Shown: one piece after another, positions 1 through 4,437 of the stretch
How positions within the stretch are numbered: position 1 is the stretch's first letter
Layout of the letters: each line of letters opens with the position of its first letter
Source: Prevotellaceae bacterium
Lineage (GTDB): Bacteria; Bacteroidota; Bacteroidia; Bacteroidales; UBA932
Direction: 5' to 3'
DNA length: 5,503 nt
NCBI GenBank assembly: GCA_031257455.1
Contig: JAIROQ010000009.1
Span: forward strand, 1-5,503
Position numbers and translations under genes: made by a program
The notes under the pieces: generated by a model
What the model saw: only the letters and a program-made list of their open reading frames with translations
What the model was told of the DNA's origin: nothing
Databases searched by the model: none

Positions 1-161
1 GTTTGGCCGGTTACAGTCGGAACACTGCTCCACGATACACGGAATTTCACTGCCGGTGAAGTCGTGTAAGTCGCACTGAGCATTTCAATGTTAATGTGGC
101 TTTGTGCGCTTGCAGCAACACTTGCAAGCATTGCGATAAGAAAGAAAATTTTTGTTCTCAT
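1..161 (-). CDS. Secreted protein, N-terminal fragment; probable FISUMP-family paralog (3' part outside window)
   Basis: The minus strand opens with ATG at 161-159 and stays open to the window edge, giving 53 full codons. The product begins MRTKIFFLIAMLASVAASAQ: two basic residues, a hydrophobic core (about residues 5-17) and an AxA site (A17-S18-A19), so signal peptidase I cleavage before Q20 is likely. There is no lipobox cysteine. The mature start (SHINIEMLSATYTTSPAVKF) looks like a beta-rich extracellular domain. From memory of Bacteroidales proteins, this leader and first strand introduce long secreted proteins ending in a FISUMP domain, such as the one whose C-terminus lies at 4438-5503. 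That assignment is inference, since the diagnostic domain is outside the window. No Shine-Dalgarno site is visible. Upstream on the minus strand is an AT-rich repeat with only a poor -7 match. Being a real secreted-protein gene start is near certain; the family is moderately sure. Confidence 0.8.
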   Translation of the reverse strand, partial: MRTKIFFLIAMLASVAASAQSHINIEMLSATYTTSPAVKFRVSWSSVPTVTGQ

Positions 162-179
162 AATTGTATAATTTAAAAG

Positions 180-209
180 TTTAAAAATTCAAAGATTTAA
201 AGATTTAAT
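180..209 (+). repeat. AT-rich 30-bp dispersed repeat, copy 1
   Basis: This stretch begins TTTAAAAATTCAAAG and ends ATTTAAAGATTTAAT. It is identical over all 30 bases to 4241-4270, and a rearranged relative lies inverted at 4401-4430. Here it sits 18 bp upstream of the start codon of the minus-strand secreted-protein gene, so it lies in that gene's promoter or 5' leader zone. It is low in complexity, but a 30-base exact match across 4 kb is more than AT-richness would give. Confidence 0.75.
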
Positions 210-304
210 GCCGTAGCGTTCTTTTTGCAGTTCCGGAGGCGTTTTGCGTCTACCAAACACAAACTTTTTCTTTACACAAAACACCTCTTCACTGCTCTAT
301 AATT

Positions 305-332
305 CGCATAATCCGCATAAATCCGCGTAATC
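305..332. repeat. Short tandem repeat, three 9-10 bp units
   Basis: Three near-copies follow each other: CGCATAATC, CGCATAAATC and CGCGTAATC. They are noncoding and lie just beyond the A-tract (334-341) that would end the proposed minus-strand RNA. No function is evident. Similar taatccgc-type microrepeats are common intergenic filler. Confidence 0.6.
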
Positions 333-333
333 T

Positions 334-364
334 AAAAAAAACCCTCGCTACGAATTTTTATTCG
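334..364 (-). terminator. Possible intrinsic terminator of the minus-strand RNA
   Basis: Read on the minus strand, CGAAT (364-360) pairs with ATTCG (355-351) around an AAAA loop. A short GC-rich stretch (TAGCGAGGG) and eight T residues (341-334) follow. The T run starts about nine bases after the stem rather than directly after it, and the stem is short, so this is a weak terminator. It is placed correctly to end transcription from the minus promoter at 588-619. Confidence 0.3.
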
Positions 365-438
365 CTGCCACTTTTATTCTTTTTTTTCTTCTTTATTGTC
401 CTCGATACCTGAAAAAAGAAACGAGGACTAGAATTATC

Positions 439-544
439 CGCTAAAAGGTCCTCGAATACCTGTGATGAAAATAAAAATAGTCCACGTTTAACGTGTCGGA
501 TTTCTTTTATTCTTTCATCACAAAACTTTCGAGGTTTTTTAGCG
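439..544. repeat. Long imperfect inverted repeat (106-nt hairpin)
   Basis: Nested pairings share one axis. CGCTAAAA (439-446) faces TTTTAGCG (537-544). CCTCGAA (450-456) faces TTCGAGG (528-534). TGTGATGAAA (461-470) faces TTTCATCACA (513-522). TCC (481-483) faces GGA (498-500), and the tip CACGTTTAACGTG (483-495) is a near-perfect palindrome. Only small internal loops and an A/T-rich imperfect section (471-480 with 501-512) interrupt it. The arms are too well matched and too evenly spaced to be coding DNA or chance. It lies inside the proposed minus-strand RNA. Confidence 0.75.
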
Positions 545-587
545 CGAATAAAAGTTAATAAAATAATATGCCAAAGAACTTGATACT

Positions 588-619
588 GCAAATATAGCCT
601 TTTATTTTTTATTTGCAAC
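588..619 (-). promoter_or_regulatory. Bacteroidota-type promoter, minus strand
   Basis: On the minus strand GTTG (619-616) is followed after 19 bp by TATATTTGC (596-588), a perfect match to the Bacteroidetes -7 consensus TAnnTTTG with the expected spacing to a TTTG-like -33 box (one mismatch). Transcription should start near 582 and enter the long hairpin. Its -33 box is only about 18 bp from the -33 box of the plus-strand promoter. Confidence 0.6.
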
Positions 620-637
620 TATATTTATAAAAATTTT

Positions 638-670
638 TTTGCAGGAATCAGAAAATATTTTTAATTTTGC
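638..670 (+). promoter_or_regulatory. Bacteroidota-type promoter, plus strand
   Basis: TTTG (638-641) and TAATTTTGC (662-670) are separated by 20 bp. Both boxes match the Bacteroidetes sigma-factor consensus (TTTG, then TAnnTTTG). Transcription should begin near 676, about ten bases before the outer helix of the structured region. This fit of promoter and fold is the main support for an RNA gene here. Confidence 0.65.
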
Positions 671-675
671 AATAA

Positions 676-985
676 ATCGTCAGGTGTCTGCTGGTGGTTA
701 TTCGCTGGGAAACCGCGCGGTTTACACATGTTCTTTGCATGCTTGATGGCAGCAATGTCAACTTTTATTCCACATCTTAAAATACTCGAACGTTTTTATG
801 CAATCGGAATAAAGTGCAACCATGTGTAAAGATGTGGTCTTCACTTGTCGATTGTATGGGTATTCGAGAACCTTAGGATGTGACAAGTGAAGGCCGCGTT
901 TCGTTTTATTTTCGGGCATACAAAACCAACGAACAGCAGACCGGCCGGCAAATAATCGTGAAGATGTATCGCCGTTGACCGGTAC
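676..985 (+). ncRNA. Candidate structured noncoding RNA, about 310 nt, unknown family
   Basis: No open frame of note lies here, but a multibranched fold does. Outer helix: GTCTGCTG (686-693) with CAGCAGAC (934-941), continued by TGGTT (695-699) with AACCA (924-928). Second arm: TTTACACATG (721-730) with CATGTGTAAA (821-830), containing TTTATTCC (764-771) with GGAATAAA (806-813). Third arm: CTTCACTTGTC (839-849) with GACAAGTGAAG (882-892), extended by G-U and Watson-Crick pairs to about 831/900. A palindrome (ACCGCGCGGT, 712-721) lies near the junction, and a further hairpin may form at 940-983. Several long perfect helices in nested order point to a folded RNA. I looked for tmRNA (tag frame, tRNA-like ends), RNase P (GAGGAAAGUCC-type core), SRP (GGAA/AGCAG loop) and group II domain V signatures and found none. 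The 3' end is uncertain, since no clear terminator follows. Confidence 0.5.
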
Positions 986-1176
986 TGAAAATTATCTGTA
1001 TTGTATTACGATGTAGATAGGGGGGTGTTTTATGAAATAAAAGAAGACTGAAAGTAATAGTTTAATATATATAATTTAATACATACAAATACAGTAATTT
1101 AAATGATTTAACCGATTACTTGGATGCGATAATAATATATAAAAAAAAGATTATTACATTATTAAACTGTATAAAG
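986..1176. other. AT-rich spacer without recognisable gene
   Basis: This stretch has no open frame above a few codons and no promoter match. It contains weak nested inverted repeats (AGTTTAATA 1059-1067 with TATTAAACT 1160-1168, and a TAATAAT-type pair near 1131-1157). These may be a by-product of AT-richness or the far 3' part of the upstream RNA. I see nothing firm in it. Confidence 0.5.
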
Positions 1177-1235
1177 GGACTGTTTTGTCAAAGTAATTGT
1201 GTGGGTGAATAATATGATAATCGACAAAACAGTCC
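1177..1235. repeat. Perfect 13-bp inverted repeat, 59-bp MITE-like unit
   Basis: GGACTGTTTTGTC (1177-1189) and GACAAAACAGTCC (1223-1235) are exact reverse complements separated by 33 bases. The loop is too long and no T-tract follows, so it is a poor intrinsic terminator. The form (a GG-starting repeat, facing ends, short AT-rich interior) resembles the ends of a small insertion sequence or a miniature derivative. TAAAG occurs at 1172-1176 directly before the left arm and at 1240-1244, four bases after the right arm, so no clean target duplication is present. Confidence 0.6.
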
Positions 1236-1245
1236 TTCTTTAAAG

Positions 1246-1292
1246 CCTTTTCTCCCGCCTCGTTTCAGGGGCGGGAAGCAGAGGCTAAAAGG
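1246..1292. other. GC-rich stem-loop upstream of the peptidase gene
   Basis: CCCGCC (1254-1259) pairs with GGCGGG (1270-1275) over a 10-nt loop, and an outer CCTTTT (1246-1251) can pair with AAAAGG (1287-1292). It is the only GC-rich island in the 1.2-kb gap. No T-tract follows on either strand, so it could be a stabilising 3' end for RNA from the left or an upstream regulatory structure. It lies before the peptidase promoter and is not in that mRNA. Confidence 0.4.
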
Positions 1293-1346
1293 AAAAAATG
1301 AACGTATTTAGTTCTTTTCCGGTAGCTACAGATTAATTTTTTTCAC

Positions 1347-1355
1347 TACCTTTGC
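1347..1355 (+). promoter_or_regulatory. -7 box of the M13 peptidase promoter
   Basis: TACCTTTGC is a perfect TAnnTTTGC box. Transcription would start near 1361, leaving a 5' leader of about 22 bases before the ATG at 1383. No convincing TTTG -33 box is present at the expected distance, so the promoter may be weak or need an activator. The leader has no Shine-Dalgarno sequence, as is normal in this phylum. Confidence 0.6.
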
Positions 1356-1382
1356 AACCATGTAATTCAAAAAACAGCCATT

Positions 1383-3416
1383 ATGAAGAAAAGTATCATT
1401 TTAACCTTTTGTACCATGACCGCATTGTATGCCTGTACCCACGCCCCCACGCCTTCGGGCATTACATTGTCCAACCTGGACACTACGGCCAACCCGCGAA
1501 CCGATTTTTACCGGTATGCCACAGGGGGGTGGCAAAAAAATAACCCGCTGCCTGCCGAATTTGCCCGCTACGGCACGTTCGACAAACTTGCGCAAGACAA
1601 TGTACAACAGGTAAAAGAACTGATTGCCGGATTGTCGGAACAGTCTGATACCACTGATACTATTGCGTGCAAAATCGCCCTGTTGTATAAGGTGGGAATG
1701 GATTCGGTCGCCCTCAATCAACAGGGCGCAGCGCCCATCCAGCCGCTGTTGAAAGACATTGCGGAGATTACTGACCGCCAAACGTTACTGGCGGTTATCG
1801 CCCGATTGCATAAAAAAGGTATCGCGCCGTTTTTCAACCTGTTTGCGGAAGCGGATTTATCCAATAGTAAAATGAACATTGCGTGGATTTACCAGTCGGA
1901 TTTGGGGCTGGGCGACCGCGATTATTATCTGGACAATGACGCCCATACAAAAAATATCCGCGAGGAATATAAAAAGCTACTGTTTAAGTTGTTTCATTTG
2001 TCGTCCTACGACAGGATAAGCGGCTTGAACGCCGGCGTGTTGGCCGATAAAACATTGGCAATAGAAACCAAACTCGCAAAAGCGCAAATGAGCCGCCACG
2101 ACCAGCGCGACCCCTACAAGATGTTTAACAAGAAAACCACCGAAGAACTGTATGCCCTTTCTCCGGTATTCGATTTTGCCGCGTATTTTGCCACTCTGGA
2201 TTTGCCGGAGATACATTCGCTGAATGTGGCGCAACCGGCCTATATCGCATTCGTTAATAAATTATTAAAGAATGAAAAACAGGAAGATATAAAAGCCTAT
2301 TTAGCATGGAATGTTATTAACATGGCGTCAGAGTATATGAGTGACGACTTTATAAATGAGCATTTCAATTTTTACGGAGGTGTTCTTTCCGGTACAAAAG
2401 AATTGCAGCCGCGCTGGAAACGGGTGGTAAATACCGTCAACGGCGCATTGGGCGAGGCCGTAGGACAATTGTATGTGGCAAAGTATTTTCCGCCGGCGGC
2501 AAAAGAGAAAATGTCGCACTTGGTAGCAAATTTGCAAACCACCTTAGGCGAGCGCATTACCTCAACCACCTGGATGACGGAAGCAACGAAAACGAAAGCC
2601 ATTGATAAATTAAACGCTTTCCGCGTAAAAATCGGCTACCCGGATAAATGGCGCGATTATTCAGGCTTGGAACTGCAAGCAGACAGTTATTTCGCCAATA
2701 TCATCCGTTCCTGCGAGTTTGAAAATGCCTACGCATGGAGCAAAATCAACAAGCCGAAAGATTTGGACGAGTGGGGAATGACGCCGCAGACCGTCAATGC
2801 CTATTATAACCCGACCACCAATGAAATCTGCTTCCCCGCCGGCATCCTGCAACCGCCTTTCTTTTTTGCCGATGCCGATAATGCGGTAAATTACGGCGCG
2901 ATAGGCGTTGTCATCGGACATGAAATGTCGCATGGCTTTGACGATCAGGGACGGCAATATGACCAAAACGGTAACCTGCAAGACTGGTGGCAGCCGGCCG
3001 ATGCCGAAAACTTCAAGCAACGCGCCCAAATTCTGTCCAACTATTTCGACAGCATCGAAGTAGCGCCCGGCACGTATGCAGACGGTAAATTTACGTTGGG
3101 CGAAAACATTGCTGATAACGGCGGATTGCAAATTGCATTTCAAGCCCTGCAAAAAGCCATAGCCAACGGCGAGATTGCCGGTGAAATGGACGGCTTCACG
3201 CCGGAACAGCGTTTCTTCATTGCCTATGCCGGCGTCTGGGCGGCAAATATTACCGGGCAGGAAATCCTGCGCCGCACGAAAGAAGACCCCCACGCACTCG
3301 GCAAATGGCGCGTGGACGGGACATTGCCGCATATCGAAGCATTCCTCAACGCCTTTGACGTACAGCCCAGTGACGCCATGTACCTCGCCCCCGACAAACG
3401 GGCGGTGATTTGGTAA
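1383..3416 (+). CDS. pepO: M13 family (neprilysin/PepO-like) zinc metallopeptidase lipoprotein
   Basis: This is a complete 677-residue zinc endopeptidase of the neprilysin family, which cleaves short peptides on the amino side of hydrophobic residues. Residues 1-18 (MKK, hydrophobic stretch, LYAC) form a lipoprotein signal with C18 as lipid anchor, placing the enzyme on a periplasm-facing or surface membrane. The N-terminal M13 domain begins with DFYRYATGGW (41-50). The substrate-binding NAYY is at 472-475. HEMSH (513-517) supplies two zinc ligands and the catalytic glutamate, and ENIAD (574-578) supplies the third ligand E574 with D578. WRVDG (642-646) carries the family's substrate-binding arginine. 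The end AVIW is typical of bacterial members, and length is normal. The ATG is chosen because it gives the complete lipoprotein signal and follows a promoter by about 30 bases. It stands alone, convergent with the PIN toxin pair. Porphyromonas gingivalis PepO is a characterised relative. All catalytic residues are present. Confidence 0.97.
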   Translation: MKKSIILTFCTMTALYACTHAPTPSGITLSNLDTTANPRTDFYRYATGGWQKNNPLPAEFARYGTFDKLAQDNVQQVKELIAGLSEQSDTTDTIACKIALLYKVGMDSVALNQQGAAPIQPLLKDIAEITDRQTLLAVIARLHKKGIAPFFNLFAEADLSNSKMNIAWIYQSDLGLGDRDYYLDNDAHTKNIREEYKKLLFKLFHLSSYDRISGLNAGVLADKTLAIETKLAKAQMSRHDQRDPYKMFNKKTTEELYALSPVFDFAAYFATLDLPEIHSLNVAQPAYIAFVNKLLKNEKQEDIKAYLAWNVINMASEYMSDDFINEHFNFYGGVLSGTKELQPRWKRVVNTVNGALGEAVGQLYVAKYFPPAAKEKMSHLVANLQTTLGERITSTTWMTEATKTKAIDKLNAFRVKIGYPDKWRDYSGLELQADSYFANIIRSCEFENAYAWSKINKPKDLDEWGMTPQTVNAYYNPTTNEICFPAGILQPPFFFADADNAVNYGAIGVVIGHEMSHGFDDQGRQYDQNGNLQDWWQPADAENFKQRAQILSNYFDSIEVAPGTYADGKFTLGENIADNGGLQIAFQALQKAIANGEIAGEMDGFTPEQRFFIAYAGVWAANITGQEILRRTKEDPHALGKWRVDGTLPHIEAFLNAFDVQPSDAMYLAPDKRAVIW

Positions 3417-3451
3417 ATTAGGAATTGGTTGCAGGTATTTACGGATTTAGA

Positions 3452-3476
3452 AATGTGCTAATGTGCTAATGTGACT
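3452..3476. repeat. Octamer tandem repeat after the peptidase gene
   Basis: AATGTGCT occurs twice in tandem (3452-3459, 3460-3467), then a third, altered copy AATGTGACT. It leads directly into the GC-rich repeat core at 3482. With the AACTCATA units on the other side it forms the pattern short tandem units, GC core, short tandem units. Confidence 0.65.
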
Positions 3477-3481
3477 AATTG

Positions 3482-3524
3482 GGCTTGCGCCACTGCGCTT
3501 GCCGCAACTCATAACTCATAACTC
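3482..3524. repeat. Composite repeat: GC core plus AACTCATA-type tandem units
   Basis: The core GGCTTGCGCCACTGCGCTTG (from 3482) can fold symmetrically: GGC with GCC, a TT/TT loop, and GCGC with GCGC around CACT. Positions 3484-3505 match 4271-4292 at 20 of 22 bases, and 3492-3503 match 4389-4400 at 11 of 12. Units of CATAACT/CTTAACT follow. It fills the gap between two convergent genes and might help separate their transcripts, but no T-tract is present. The stop codon of the small gene at 3525 lies at its edge. Confidence 0.6.
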
Positions 3525-3707
3525 TTAATTCTTAACTCTCTGTTGGCGGGTTATTCGTTGCCAAAAGGCGTCTTGTTGCAATTGCCGATCTAAGTAGGCT
3601 CTCAATTCTTCAAAACTCATGTCTTTTGTTTCGGCGTAGATTTTTGCCTGAATTTCGTTCTTCATTTGCACGCAGTCGAAATCTTTTATTTGGTTATTCG
3701 TTTTCAT
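3525..3707 (-). CDS. Small partner protein of the PIN toxin, putative antitoxin
   Basis: This 60-residue, charged, cytoplasmic-type protein is encoded directly downstream of the PIN toxin gene. Its ATG (3707-3705) lies inside the toxin's last codons, a 14-nt overlap that implies translational coupling. The core DFDCVQMKNEIQAKIYAETK (residues 9-28) followed by SFEELRAYLDRQL (31-43) is predicted helical. I recall this FDCVxMKxEIQAKIY pattern from short hypothetical proteins next to PIN genes in Bacteroidota, so an antitoxin role is the likely guess. No AbrB, RHH or Phd DNA-binding motif can be recognised, so autoregulation is not evident. The last few residues (QRVKN) are encoded at the edge of the AACTC/CTTAA tandem repeat, so the C-terminus may have been cut or replaced when the repeat arrived. 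Coding status is well supported by the overlap; function is inferred from context. Confidence 0.7.
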   Translation of the reverse strand: MKTNNQIKDFDCVQMKNEIQAKIYAETKDMSFEELRAYLDRQLQQDAFWQRITRQQRVKN

Positions 3708-4158
3708 AATATATCAATTCTTTGGGGTTTCTTATTTCGAGGGAAGTATAGCCCATTTTTACATTTACAGCATTGTAGCCTTTTATCCTCATAAGGTTTA
3801 CAATATGCTTAAAATTCCAACTTGCTAATACATCCACCTTATATATGGTAGCCATGGCTATGTGTTGACAATCTTCCAGACTTGTTTTTCCCACCACTTT
3901 CTCTGCAATATAAGCATCGGCAAGCTCCTTGCCTTCTGTCGTTAGTACAACAGGTTCAAAGCAGATGTCTGCATAATTATTCAATAATGCCTGTACATGT
4001 TCGGGTGCGCCGACAAGTTCTTGCCGGAGCAAGTCGGACACTACAAAAACAACTTCCCCGTTTTTGAGGCGTTCAAACAAGGCTTGCGTGGCTTCGGCAA
4101 ATTCTTTATCAAAATATCCGCCTACAATAGACGTGTCGATATATATTCGTTGTTTCAT
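3694..4158 (-). CDS. PIN-domain ribonuclease, VapC-like toxin
   Basis: This complete 154-residue protein is a single PIN domain, a Mg2+-dependent RNase fold whose VapC-type members block translation by cutting tRNA or rRNA. The acidic site is visible: D8 in YIDTSIVGGYFD, E47 in LLRQELVGAP, D96 in SLEDCQHIAMA, and the D109/N115 region in VDVLASWNFKHI. The order and spacing match the family, and length is slightly above a minimal VapC. The closing NLMRIKGYNAVNVKMGYTSL segment is characteristic of a subgroup I remember in Bacteroidota and cyanobacteria. The ATG follows a perfect -7 box by 15 bases. The small partner gene starts within its 3' end. Unlike classical vapBC the toxin gene comes first, and no antitoxin frame precedes it. 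The RNA target cannot be told from sequence. PIN identity is firm; the toxin role is inferred from the paired layout. Confidence 0.9.
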   Translation of the reverse strand: MKQRIYIDTSIVGGYFDKEFAEATQALFERLKNGEVVFVVSDLLRQELVGAPEHVQALLNNYADICFEPVVLTTEGKELADAYIAEKVVGKTSLEDCQHIAMATIYKVDVLASWNFKHIVNLMRIKGYNAVNVKMGYTSLEIRNPKELIYYENE

Positions 4159-4173
4159 TACCCTTATTTTCCC

Positions 4174-4182
4174 GCAAAGATA
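4174..4182 (-). promoter_or_regulatory. -7 box of the PIN toxin operon
   Basis: On the minus strand this reads TATCTTTGC, a perfect TAnnTTTGC. The expected start of transcription is about ten bases before the toxin ATG (4158), giving a very short or nearly absent leader. The -33 position (about 4202-4206) falls within the ATGAGGT tandem repeat, and no TTTG box is present there. Confidence 0.6.
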
Positions 4183-4193
4183 CGAAAAAAATT

Positions 4194-4228
4194 ATGAGGT
4201 ATGAGGTATGAGGTATGAGGTATGAGTT
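4194..4228. repeat. Heptamer tandem repeat in the toxin promoter
   Basis: ATGAGGT is repeated four times without error (4194-4221), and a fifth unit ATGAGTT follows. It starts 11 bp upstream of the toxin -7 box and covers the -33 and upstream zone, then runs into the GC core GGCTTGCGCC at 4229. Tandem units of this kind can gain or lose copies by slippage. Confidence 0.85.
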
Positions 4229-4292
4229 GGCTTGCGCCAATTTAAAAATTCAAAGATTTAAAGATTTAATCTTACGCCACTGCGCTTGTCGC
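4229..4292. repeat. GC-core repeat interrupted by the AT-rich 30-mer (copy 2)
   Basis: GGCTTGCGCC (4229-4238) matches the first ten bases of the core at 3482. An exact second copy of the AT-rich 30-mer then follows (4241-4270), after which the core resumes as CTTACGCCACTGCGCTTGTC (from 4271). CTTGCGCCA (4231-4239) and CTTACGCCA (4271-4279) flank the AT unit as near-identical 9-mers, while the core at 3484 has this 9-mer once. The layout looks like an insertion with a target duplication. Confidence 0.65.
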
Positions 4293-4348
4293 GACTTACG
4301 ACTGATGACTTACAACTCACGACTAAAAGGCACTCTCCATTTTCAACT

Positions 4349-4388
4349 AAAAAAAACGCCGATACATTTCCATACCAGCGATTTTTTT
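4349..4388 (-). terminator. Possible (bidirectional) terminator after the FISUMP gene
   Basis: Eight A residues (4349-4356) with CGC (4357-4359) face GCG (4378-4380) and seven T residues (4382-4388), with an 18-nt loop. Read on the minus strand the structure ends in a T8 tract about 80 bases past the FISUMP stop codon, a sensible place. The GC part of the stem is only three pairs, so strength is doubtful. Confidence 0.35.
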
Positions 4389-4430
4389 ACTGCACTTGCC
4401 AATCTTTAAATTTTGAAATCTTTAAATCTT
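4389..4430. repeat. GC-core fragment joined to an inverted AT-rich repeat (copy 3)
   Basis: ACTGCACTTGCC (4389-4400) matches part of the GC core at 3492-3503 with one difference. Directly beside it, 4401-4430 reads on the minus strand as an arrangement of AAGATTTAAAGATTT and AATTTAAAGATT, clearly related to but not identical with the 30-mer copies at 180 and 4241. It ends seven bases after the FISUMP stop codon, so it lies in that gene's 3' untranslated region. Confidence 0.6.
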
Positions 4431-4437
4431 TCCATAG

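Larger units (their letters stand above)
334..582 (-). ncRNA. Candidate structured small RNA, about 250 nt, unknown family
   Basis: A strong minus-strand promoter (588-619) predicts a transcript starting near 582 and running left to the T8 tract at 341-334. The region folds into a long imperfect hairpin (439-544), a smaller hairpin with GTCCTCG at 398-404 facing CGAGGAC at 422-428, and the terminal CGAAT hairpin. The block GTCCTCGATACCTG (398-411) recurs with one inserted base at 448-462, so both hairpins carry the same arm sequence. An 86-codon open frame (358-618) spans this region, but its only start is a TTG lying inside the promoter, upstream of the predicted RNA 5' end, and its translation is lysine-rich and featureless. 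A noncoding RNA is therefore the better reading. It matches no family I recognise; a long hairpin with internal loops recalls 6S RNA only in outline. Confidence 0.4.

Noticed and set aside
439..544. Retron msr-msd RNA
   Set aside because: A long hairpin fits superficially, but no reverse transcriptase gene lies in the window and no flanking a1/a2 repeat layout could be shown.
358..618. 86-codon minus-strand open frame
   Set aside because: Its only start is a TTG overlapping the -33 box of a minus promoter, so the predicted transcript would not contain it. The translation is lysine-rich with no domain, and a 106-nt hairpin runs through it.
676..985. tmRNA, RNase P RNA, SRP RNA or group II intron
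   Set aside because: None of the diagnostic motifs (tag frame with tRNA-like ends, conserved RNase P core, SRP GGAA/AGCAG loop, domain V) could be found on the plus strand.
1298..1336. 12-residue leader-like frame before the peptidase gene
   Set aside because: It ends before the peptidase -7 box, so it is not in that mRNA, and it has no attenuator-like composition.
1360..1365. ATG-TAA start-stop pair just before the peptidase
   Set aside because: It lies at or before the predicted transcription start, so it is probably not in the mRNA. Probably chance.
1401..1781. 126-codon antisense open frame over the start of the peptidase gene
   Set aside because: A shadow of the coding strand with no promoter or recognisable domain.
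2661..3332. 223-codon open frame antisense to the peptidase gene
   Set aside because: It lies entirely opposite the conserved catalytic domain of a firm M13 gene. The product shows no recognisable motif, and long antisense frames arise from the codon pattern.
4194..4228. CRISPR-like array
   Set aside because: The units are seven bases and directly adjacent with no spacers, so this is a simple tandem repeat. No cas gene is present.
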